From JBKXSZ01 sp047017005 (GTDB lineage: Bacteria; Bacillota; Clostridia; TANB77; CAG-508), in contig JBKXSZ010000014.1 of assembly GCA_047017005.1 (NCBI GenBank), positions 1 through 40,056 of the forward strand: a stretch of 40,056 bases of DNA. Direction: 5' to 3'. The notes beneath the pieces are model-generated. The model worked only from the letters and a program-made list of their open reading frames with translations, was not told the origin of the DNA and did not search any database. The stretch's first letter is position 1. Every line of letters begins with the position of its first letter. Position numbers and translations under genes: made by a program. Below, in pieces: positions 34,040 through 40,056 of this stretch.

Positions 34040-34483
34040 TTAACGTTTTGAAGCTACCAAGTTCAAAATATCTTTAAAAAGCTTACTAGCTTGCATAGTT
34101 CGAACGCAAATATAGTCTTCCTCCTCTTTGATTTGGCAAAACTCATGTCGTTCTGTTTCCTCGATAGCTGCACCAATTGCTTTTTGTAATATTCTTTCTG
34201 AAATATTCTTATTAGAGCTTTTCAGAGCTTTTCGAGGGAAAATAACAATAGCTTGGAGTACTTTTAAGAAAAAGTCTCTTTCTTTTATAGAGTGAAAACA
34301 CAATAACCATTCTCTCTGATTATTTTCTTCATTTTGCTTTTTCTCCATTTCAAAATGAAATGCATTTTCTGTCTCTATTGTTGCATTCATAATAGCCTGA
34401 TTCCGGATATCATCTGGAACTTTAGGAGATAAATCTTTGAGCAATCCATCTAATGCTAGTGTAACTTCTTTCGGTTTTTCCAT
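34040..34483 (-). CDS. Hypothetical protein, 147 aa
   Basis: Not recognised. It is mixed alpha/beta with no membrane segment and conserved-looking patches WLLCFHSIKERDFFLKVLQA and EEDYICVRTMQASKLFKDIL. It starts at ATG 34483 behind GAAAGGAG. It is a single gene located between feoB and dut. Confidence 0.65.
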   Translation of the reverse strand: MEKPKEVTLALDGLLKDLSPKVPDDIRNQAIMNATIETENAFHFEMEKKQNEENNQREWLLCFHSIKERDFFLKVLQAIVIFPRKALKSSNKNISERILQKAIGAAIEETERHEFCQIKEEEDYICVRTMQASKLFKDILNLVASKR

Positions 34484-34565
34484 GTTGTCATTCTCCTTTC
34501 TACATAGGAATATACCTACTCTATTGTTTTATCGTAACACGTTTTATTTAAAATAGCAACCCTCT

Positions 34566-35410
34566 TTATATGACTAAATTATAGATTCCCGTTGTTAACA
34601 TACAAAGGAGTACTCCACAAATAGTTGGAAGTAAAAAAGATAAAACAGCCCATTTCCATTTCCCTGTTTCTTTTTTTATTGTTAGCAATGTCGTACTACA
34701 TGGAAAATGAAGTAATGTAAATAGCATAACATTAATCGCAGTTAGAATTGTCCAGCCATTATCTACTAATATTTGACCAATGCTTGCTAAGTTTTCCATA
34801 TCAACTAGATTTCCAGTCTGTAAATAGCACATTAATATAATTGGTAAAACAATCTCATTTGCTGGTAATCCTAAAATAAAAGCTGTTAAAATATATCCAT
34901 CTAATCCCATTAGTCTAGCAAAAGGGTCTAAAAAACCTGCTACGTGTGCTAAAATACTCATATTTCCAATTGTTACATTCGCAAATATCCAAATAACAAT
35001 TCCAGCAGGTGCTGCTACTTCAATAGCACGTAATAATACATAAAGTGTTCTATCTAAAAGTGACCTTACTATTACTTTTCCTACTTGTGGTTTTCGGTAT
35101 GGTGGCAATTCTAAAATAAAGGAAGATGGTATACCTTTTAATATTGTTTTCGATAATATTTTAGAAATTATTAATGTCATCCATATTCCCAATAGAACAA
35201 CGGCTAATACAACAAGTGTTGAAACGATAGAAGACATTTCTCCACTTACCATTCCTCCTATAAATATAGTAGCTATCGCTATTAAAAAAGGAAATCTTCC
35301 ATTACAAGGTACAAAAGCATTTGTTACTGTTGCAATAATCCTTTCTCTTGGGGAATCAATAATTCTGCAACCAACTACTCCTGCTGCATTACAACCAAAT
35401 CCCATGCACA
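34566..35410 (-). pseudogene. feoB: feoB, 3' fragment (separated by an insertion)
   Basis: About 281 codons of the FeoB C-terminus. They begin at CMGFGCNAAGVVGCR, the well-conserved gate region, and continue with DSPRERIIATVTNAFVPCNG, several membrane helices and the C-terminal permease repeat. FeoB is the inner-membrane ferrous iron transporter with a cytosolic G domain. This fragment has no start of its own (the first usable codon is GTG) and lacks a ribosome site. It joins in frame to the 38081-38872 fragment through the 11-bp repeat if the element at 35411-38115 is removed. Confidence 0.92.
35400..35410 (+). repeat. Attachment-site repeat, left
   Basis: TCCCATGCACA, also found at 38105-38115. 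On the feoB strand it reads TGTGCATGGGA, coding for the CMG of the conserved TMCMGFGC segment. It is the probable crossover core of the serine recombinase. Confidence 0.8.
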
Positions 35411-35503
35411 CAGTGATGACAATATGGTAGTTTAAAAAGTATTGATAAATTTTTACATTATCAAAAAATATAGCAAAATTTTACTTTTTCAAAATAATTT
35501 TAT

Positions 35504-35533
35504 TTATAATTTTTTAAAAACCTGTACATAATA
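35504..35533 (+). promoter_or_regulatory. Possible sporulation (sigma-G-like) promoter
   Basis: CATAATA at 35527-35533 fits the -10 of sigma-G promoters. 18 bases upstream TTATA (35504-35508) fits 4 of 5 positions of the -35. It lies 30 bases before the Tlp-like gene. AT-rich DNA easily gives such matches. Confidence 0.3.
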
Positions 35534-35564
35534 GTATTATATTATGATAGGAGGTTTTAAAAAA

Positions 35565-35981
35565 ATGGATAAAAACGATAATCAAAACAATTCAAGTGTT
35601 AACGGAGAACAGGAAAAAATGGATAGAAAAGTAGACAATCTAATCAATATTGTTGAAAATCATACAAGAACAGAAAGGCATTTAGAACAATATTCTGATA
35701 TAGGTGATCCTGAATACAAAGAACAAGCTAGAAATAAACAAGATTTAAGAGAAAAACAAATGGATGAATTAAAAAATCAATTAACAGGAAATGAGAAAAA
35801 TGCACCAACTAAAGAAGAACAAATGGAAGACTTAAAACAAAATTATGAATTTGGAGAAGGCTATATTGCAAGTAATAAAGATCATATGAATGAAGAAGAC
35901 TTACGAAATCTGGAGAGAAGACAAGAAAACAGAAAGATACAAATGGAGAATTTAGGAGAAAACATAAAAAATGATGACTAA
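35565..35981 (+). CDS. Tandem Tlp-like (small acid-soluble spore protein) protein
   Basis: 138 aa from ATG 35565, behind TAGGAGG. The protein is highly charged and helical, with no hydrophobic core. Residues about 20-65 (KVDNLINIVENHTRTERHLE ... NKQDLREKQMDELKNQL) resemble Tlp spore proteins of Bacillus and Clostridium, in which a DNVEKLQ..VQNTIENIEEAE...KEKNxRREQSIE pattern occurs. Residues about 85-130 (EEQMEDLKQNYEFGEGYIA ... RRQENRKIQMENLGENI) look like a second copy. If right, it is a two-repeat member on a mobile element. I rest this on pattern memory; a coiled-coil protein of another kind is possible. Confidence 0.5.
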   Translation: MDKNDNQNNSSVNGEQEKMDRKVDNLINIVENHTRTERHLEQYSDIGDPEYKEQARNKQDLREKQMDELKNQLTGNEKNAPTKEEQMEDLKQNYEFGEGYIASNKDHMNEEDLRNLERRQENRKIQMENLGENIKNDD

Positions 35982-35985
35982 GTAG

Positions 35986-36022
35986 AAATCCTTTCTTGAT
36001 AAAATATCGAGGAAGGATTTTT
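35986..36022 (+). terminator. Terminator of the Tlp-like gene
   Basis: A 16-bp stem AAATCCTTTCTTGATA/TATCGAGGAAGGATTT with two G-T pairs, a 3-base loop and a T-run. Confidence 0.8.
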
Positions 36023-36106
36023 AGATTATAGTCGCAAGATAAGAAGTATTATAGCGAATTTTGAATTCCTGTTAAAAAAAATAGCTTTTCAAAAATAACT
36101 TTATGC

Positions 36107-36146
36107 AAAAATCTTTCCAAGATAAAAAATCTAGGGAAGATTTTTT
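36107..36146 (+). terminator. Second terminator of the mini-element
   Basis: Stem AAATCTTTCC-AGAT/ATCT-GGGAAGATTT with a T-run. It is similar in sequence to the terminator at 35986-36022, as if duplicated. Between the two nothing codes. The remaining bases up to 36249 hold no recognisable feature. Confidence 0.7.
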
Positions 36147-36249
36147 ATAGGACAATAATAAATATAATTAAGCAAATGAGGATTAAGAAATCTAAACATA
36201 GGAATAGTACAAGCTCTTCTCTAATAACTATATACAAAGAGGCAAAAAT

Positions 36250-36390
36250 ATGAATGAGAGATATATTAAATTGCAGATTGAATCTGTTGTAAATAAATTA
36301 CTATATAAGAAAAAAGTAATTGAAAAAAATTTATATGAGCAAACAGCTGCAAAACTTGATAAATTGCTGTTTGAAGAGAATAAAAAATAA
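36250..36390 (+). CDS. Small SHOCT-like protein upstream of the recombinase, 46 aa
   Basis: MNERYIKLQIESVVNKLLYK, then KVIEKNLYEQTAAKLDKLLF. It is helical and charged. The layout of a short helix, a turn and a second helix with a KLL-type end is reminiscent of SHOCT-type peptides often encoded just before recombinases in Clostridia elements. A weak ribosome site (AAGAGG) stands 6 bases before ATG. The gap to the recombinase is 54 bases. It might be an excision factor, which is inference. Confidence 0.45.
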   Translation: MNERYIKLQIESVVNKLLYKKKVIEKNLYEQTAAKLDKLLFEENKK

Positions 36391-36444
36391 TTCGCTTCAG
36401 CATTACCTTATATAAGTACAATTTTAAAACAGTCAGAAAGGAGA

Positions 36445-38079
36445 GTGAAATGTTTGACCTTATACGAAATGAAACAAGCTTTAGCAAATGGAAAAACAAT
36501 TTTTGAATTACCCTTAAAAGTAAGTTATTATGCCAGAGTTTCTACCGAAAAAGAAGAACAAATTAACTCTCTTGAAAATCAAGTATCTTTTTTTGAAGAC
36601 TATATCAAGAAAAACAGTAATTGGATTTATGTTGGTGGATATGTGGATGAAGGTATAAGTGGAACTACTTCTCTAAAACGTGAAAACTTTATGAAAATGA
36701 TTGAAGATGGAAAACGTAAAAAGTTTGATTTAATTGTAGCAAAAGAAGTATCCAGGTTTTCTCGTGATACTATTGACAGTTTACTTTATACTAGAAAATT
36801 GCTAGAATATGATGTCTGTGTATATTTCCTATCGGATAATATTATCACTGCCTCTAATGATGGTGAATTAAGACTTACCATTATGTCTAGTATCGCACAA
36901 GATGAAGTTCGTAAAATTTCAGAAAGAACAAAGTTTGGTTTTAAAAGAGCCTTAGAAAAAGGAACTGTTTTAGGAACAGATAATATCTGGGGTTACAAAA
37001 AAGATAAAGGAAAACTTGTCATTGATAAAGAAGAAGCTTTGCTCATTCGAGATATCTTCTCTACTTATGCAAATGACAGTAAAATTGGGTTAAAGAAGTT
37101 ATCAACTCTTTTAAAAGGACTAGGATATTGTAATCGTAATGGAAACCCCATTCATCAAAACACTTTAAAACGAATTATTCAAAATCCAAAATACAAAGGG
37201 TATTACACAGGTGGACTGTCAACTGTTGTGGACTATCGAAGTAAAAAAAGAAACTTTAATGAACCTACAGATTGGAAAGTATTTAAAGATTATGATAAAG
37301 TACCTCCTATTGTATCCGAAGAATTATGGGAAAAAGCAAATCAGAAACTATGGCAAAGAAGTAAAAATGCAAAAGGAGATCGTAAATACCAAAATAAATA
37401 TGCCTTATCTGGAAAGCTATATTGTCAGAAGCATCAATGTGGATTTGTTAGAAAAGTAAGGCACTATAAAGATAAGCCAGATGTTATCTATTGGTACTGT
37501 AAAGACTTCCATGATACTGGTAAAAAGAATTGTGTTCCTGCTTGTTTCAAAGAAGAAGATATCTATACTATGTTGCTTTCTATTTTTCAAACTTATGAAA
37601 TCTACAAAGAAGATATCTGTAATGAACTACTTTCCTTCTACTTAGAGGCTTCTAAGACAGATGAGTTATTAGAACAAGCAATAAAATTACAAAATGATTT
37701 AGCTAAACTTCATAGAAAAAAAGACAATTTATTGGATTTAGCTTTAGAAGGACTTTTAAGCAAAGAAGATCTAGCATCAAAGAAAGTATCCATCGAAATA
37801 GAAATAAAACAAAAACAAGTTAGATTAAAAGAACTAGAAAATATAAAGACAAAATCAAAAGAGCAAAAACAACAAGAAAAAATCTTAAAGGAAAACATCC
37901 TAAAAGAATTAGAAATTAATGATACCAATTTAGAAAATTACATAGAAGGGTTACTAGAAAAAATTATTGTTGTAGAAAAAGGCGAAAATGTAGAGCTACA
38001 AATTGTTCTTACAAAGAATAACCTAATCTACTCTGGTAGTCCAGATAAATTAAGAAAAGTCAGCAAAGAAATAAGCTGA
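36445..38079 (+). CDS. Large serine recombinase
   Basis: 544 aa. The resolvase catalytic domain (residues 25-175) has YYARVSTEKEEQ with the nucleophilic Ser near residue 32. It continues with GGYVDEGISGTTSLKRENFMKMI and the Arg-rich AKEVSRFSRDTIDSL. The recombinase domain (about 180-300) has WGYKKDKGKLVIDKEEA and NPKYKGYYTGG. A zinc ribbon follows (GKLYCQKHQCGF ... YWYCKDFHDTGKKNC), then a long coiled coil (about 400-490). The start is unclear: GTG 36445 is very near the GGAG, and TTG 36454 (9 bases from GGAG) or ATG 36469 are alternatives. It is intact and should cut at TCCCATGCACA. Confidence 0.93.
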   Translation: MKCLTLYEMKQALANGKTIFELPLKVSYYARVSTEKEEQINSLENQVSFFEDYIKKNSNWIYVGGYVDEGISGTTSLKRENFMKMIEDGKRKKFDLIVAKEVSRFSRDTIDSLLYTRKLLEYDVCVYFLSDNIITASNDGELRLTIMSSIAQDEVRKISERTKFGFKRALEKGTVLGTDNIWGYKKDKGKLVIDKEEALLIRDIFSTYANDSKIGLKKLSTLLKGLGYCNRNGNPIHQNTLKRIIQNPKYKGYYTGGLSTVVDYRSKKRNFNEPTDWKVFKDYDKVPPIVSEELWEKANQKLWQRSKNAKGDRKYQNKYALSGKLYCQKHQCGFVRKVRHYKDKPDVIYWYCKDFHDTGKKNCVPACFKEEDIYTMLLSIFQTYEIYKEDICNELLSFYLEASKTDELLEQAIKLQNDLAKLHRKKDNLLDLALEGLLSKEDLASKKVSIEIEIKQKQVRLKELENIKTKSKEQKQQEKILKENILKELEINDTNLENYIEGLLEKIIVVEKGENVELQIVLTKNNLIYSGSPDKLRKVSKEIS

Positions 38080-38080
38080 T

Positions 38081-38872
38081 TTAAAAAATCACCCACTTTG
38101 TCACTCCCATGCACATGGTTAATGCCTGTTTTCCTGTGGTACACGCTTTTTTAAAATAGTTATCGAGATTAAATGCAATTCTTGGTAAATATCCTAAATC
38201 TTCTAACAAAGTAAAGATTGGGAAAAAAATAGCCATTGGTGGTAGCATGACACTAATTACCCATGTTAAGGTTCGATACATACCGTGGATAAAGACACCT
38301 GTTACCCAATCTGGAGCATTCATTTGTTCTAATAAAAGGAGTAATTTATCCCCTAATCCATTAAAGAAATTCGATAATATCTGCGATGGATAGTTCGCTC
38401 CTGTTATAGTAATCCAAAAGATTATTGCTAAAAACAAAATCATGATAGGAATTCCACATTTCTTTGAAGTTAGTATTTTATCTATTTTTCTATCTCTGCT
38501 GTTATATTCTTGTTTTTGATAGGTACATACTTCTCTTCTTACTTTTTCTGCCTGTTTAATAATACATCCTACCATTTCGTCCCTTTTGTTTAATATTGTA
38601 ATCCCATTCTCCTGTAGTTTCTCTTGCGCCTTTTCCACTACTTCCTTTATCTTCTGATTTTTCATCAAATTCCATTTTAAGTTTCTATCAATAGATTCTA
38701 ATATCGCAGGTTCATAATCTAATAGCTTGATAGCCATCCATCTTTTTATGTAGCAATTTTCCTTTGGATATTCTTTTTCTAATATTTGTTGTATTTGTCC
38801 TATCTGTTCTTCGATTTTTACTGAATAGGTTATTACTTTAGGATTGGCTTGGATCTTTCCGCTCACACACAA
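38081..38872 (-). pseudogene. feoB: feoB, middle fragment
   Basis: Codons from about the end of the G domain to the first core membrane helices: SGKIQANPKVITYSVKIEEQI, GNPS-like spacer, KIDKILTSKKCGIPIMILFL, GVFIHGMYRTLTWVISVMLP, and IFTLLEDLGYLPRIAFNLD. It ends at TGKQALTMCMG, where the insertion begins, followed by six foreign codons (VTKWVIF) and a stop. Its 5' end is in another frame than the 38838-39413 fragment. One GT unit added to GTGTGTG at about 38866 would restore the join LVCVSGK. Confidence 0.93.
38105..38115 (+). repeat. Attachment-site repeat, right
   Basis: TCCCATGCACA, the second copy of the 11-bp core. The next base differs from the left copy (T against C), which sets the repeat limit. 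Confidence 0.8.
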
Positions 38873-39413
38873 GTTTAACGGTTTTTATTAATTCCTTTAA
38901 AGTTTTTTTCTTTCTTGCCATTGTCCCTACTACTGGTATTCCTAAATTTTCTGATAGTTTTTGTAAATTAATTTGTATCCCTTTTTTCTTTGCTTCATCT
39001 AATAAATTAACGCAAACTACTACTTTAGGAGTTATCTCCATAACTTGATATACAAGGTTTAAATTTCTTTCTAAACAGGTAGCATCTACAATTACCACAG
39101 TACAGTCTGGATTTCCAAAGCATATGTAATCTCTTGCTATCTCTTCTTCTTGAGAATTAGACATAAGGGAATAAGTACCTGGAATATCGACTAAACGGAT
39201 CGTCTTTTTCTCATATTCGCAAATACCTGTTGCATTACTGACAGTTTTTCCTGGCCAATTCCCTGTATGCTGATGCATTCCTGTTAATCCATTAAACACT
39301 GTACTTTTTCCCACATTGGGGTTTCCTGCAATTGCTACTGTATAATCAGCTAATTCTTCTTTAAATTCCTCTTCTAGTACTCTACTTCCTGTAGACCTCG
39401 CTGTTAATCCCAT
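38838..39413 (-). pseudogene. feoB: feoB, 5' fragment (G domain)
   Basis: About 180 native residues of FeoB. The GTPase motifs are G1 GNPNVGKST, G2 NWPGKTV, G3 DIPGTYSL and G4 NLLDEA, followed by the helical GDI-like part (LSENLGIPVVGTMARKKKTL). The frame stops soon after LVCERKDPSQS because of a one-unit change in the GT repeat. A strong AGGGGGAG stands before ATG 39413 (MGLTARSTGSR). If expressed, only a soluble GTPase of 191 aa is made, with no transporter. Confidence 0.92.
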
Positions 39414-39464
39414 ACACTCTCCCCCTAATTTGTCATTTTCTTCCTATCTCATCATATGAAAAAA

Positions 39465-39488
39465 AGAGAAATAGCGTGCTATTTCTCT
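39465..39488 (-). terminator. Terminator between feoA and feoB
   Basis: Hairpin AGAGAAATA-GCGTGC-TATTTCTCT, followed by seven T on the minus strand, 15 bases after the feoA stop. It could reduce read-through into feoB. Confidence 0.75.
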
Positions 39489-39503
39489 TGTATGTTTTCT
39501 CAT

Positions 39504-39737
39504 TCATTTTCTTTTTACTTTAATTTGCTGTGCATCTTCTTTTCTAAGGGCAATAATACTTCCTCTAACTTCATATGCTGTGGGGTCTCCAGATGGACTT
39601 TTTAATACGGGTAACATATCTGTTCCTTTTACAATTCCCAAATCTAACATACGTCTTCGAATTGTATTATCACATTTTAATTCTTCAACTTTGACCTTCT
39701 CTCCTATTTTTATTTCATTTAATGATTTCCTATTCAT
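39504..39737 (-). CDS. feoA: Ferrous iron transport protein FeoA
   Basis: 77 aa, SH3-like fold that helps FeoB in ferrous iron uptake. Typical pattern: SLNEIKIGEKVKVEELKCDN, RRRMLDLGIVKGTDMLPVLK, SPSGDPTAYEVRGSIIALRKEDAQQIKV. It starts at ATG 39737 after GGGAGG. It is located directly upstream of feoB as usual, and intact although feoB is broken. Confidence 0.94.
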   Translation of the reverse strand: MNRKSLNEIKIGEKVKVEELKCDNTIRRRMLDLGIVKGTDMLPVLKSPSGDPTAYEVRGSIIALRKEDAQQIKVKRK

Positions 39738-40056
39738 ATGTGCCTCCCATTTCCTACTGTATATTTTTCTACTACTATATTCTATTCTCTCGTTTATTTC
39801 TTTGTTACTATTATCCGCTTTTTTTGCCGCATTTTACGTAAATATGTAGTAAAATGGAAAACGCATTTTGAAACCATTTAAATAGGATGATATGTGTTTA
39901 TAGCAGTGTAAACACATATAGGTTTTCTGATGTTATTATAACGGAGAGTAATAAACAAGCTCCCCGTTATTTGCTTTTCCATTTTTTTCTTGTTTTCTTA
40001 AGTTAGTGTAAAATTAATGTAGGCAAAATAAAAAACTTGTCTACATTAATTTTTTC
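39738..40056. other. Non-coding region upstream of feoA with three inverted repeats
   Basis: No coding frame seen. It holds TATGTGTTTA/TAAACACATA (39891-39918, perfect 10 bp) and AACGGAGAG/CTCCCCGTT (39940-39968, better paired on the minus strand). It also holds AAAATTAATGTAG/CTACATTAATTTT (40010-40055), which is T-tailed on both strands and probably ends a gene outside the window. The first two could be part of a feoA leader. I see no convincing Fur box, nor a conserved metal riboswitch core. Confidence 0.45.

Larger units (their letters stand above)
35411..38115 (+). mobile_element. Serine-recombinase mini-element inserted in feoB
   Basis: 2705 bp between two copies of TCCCATGCACA. Exact removal leaves one copy and rejoins feoB as ...ALTMCMGFGCNAA... 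in frame. The contents are a Tlp-like tandem protein, a 46-aa protein and a large serine recombinase whose gene ends 26 bases from the right repeat, a usual arrangement. There is no relaxase, replication gene, phage structural gene or resistance gene. The size is far below that of known conjugative or mobilizable elements. It could be a site-specific mini-element, a cis-excisable switch or a deleted larger element. Confidence 0.85.

Noticed and set aside
39738..40056. Fur box or Fe/Ni-Co riboswitch before feoA
   Set aside because: No GATAATGATAATC-like 19-mer and no conserved riboswitch core were found; only unassigned hairpins.

Overview
The window is AT-rich DNA from a low-GC Firmicute of the class Clostridia, probably an anaerobic gut bacterium. 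Evidence is the three-subunit NADH-dependent [FeFe]-hydrogenase, a dnaG-rpoD operon, CarD, a T-box leader before asnS, strong AGGAGG ribosome binding sites, many T-tailed terminators, and remains of sporulation genes (spoIIID, Tlp-like protein). I cannot name the species.

Layout. (1) 1-314: 3' end of a YihY/BrkB-type membrane protein. (2) 356-2797: a complete IS66-family insertion sequence (tnpA, tnpB, tnpC) with 23-bp imperfect inverted repeats but no matching 8-bp target duplication. (3) About 2798-9331: an integrated mobilizable resistance element. It holds a VOC protein, a PadR regulator and a ribosomal-protection tetracycline resistance gene in one apparent operon, then a MobV relaxase with a recognisable pMV158-type oriT, a hairpin-rich stretch of about 700 bp, and tnpV. 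Its right edge interrupts spoIIID after about 43 codons, and the rest of spoIIID is not in the window. (4) 9580-34483: chromosomal genes, nearly all on the minus strand: lysophospholipase, a frameshifted polysaccharide deacetylase, a HAD phosphatase, hydA-hydB-hydC, an ATP-grasp remnant, mnmA, aspS, trxB, T-box/asnS, proS, scpB, tRNA-Met, rpoD, dnaG, carD, dut and several unrecognised genes. (5) 34566-39737: feoA-feoB. feoB is broken twice: by a one-unit loss in a GT repeat and by a 2.7-kb insertion.

The most interesting object is this insertion (35411-38115). It is a compact large-serine-recombinase element inside feoB, bounded by an 11-bp direct repeat (TCCCATGCACA). The two feoB halves would rejoin in frame if it excised. 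It carries only three genes: a 138-aa protein with two Tlp-like (spore protein) repeats behind a possible sporulation sigma-factor promoter, a 46-aa SHOCT-like protein, and the recombinase. It has no conjugation or replication genes that I can see. It may be a reversible switch on ferrous iron uptake, or a passenger in an already dead feoB.

The two mobile elements therefore sit in an iron-uptake gene and a sporulation regulator. Several other genes (deacetylase, ATP-grasp protein, feoB, perhaps hydC) differ from intact reading frames by single-base or single-repeat changes. These are either real decay or assembly/sequencing errors in short repeats, and should be checked against reads.
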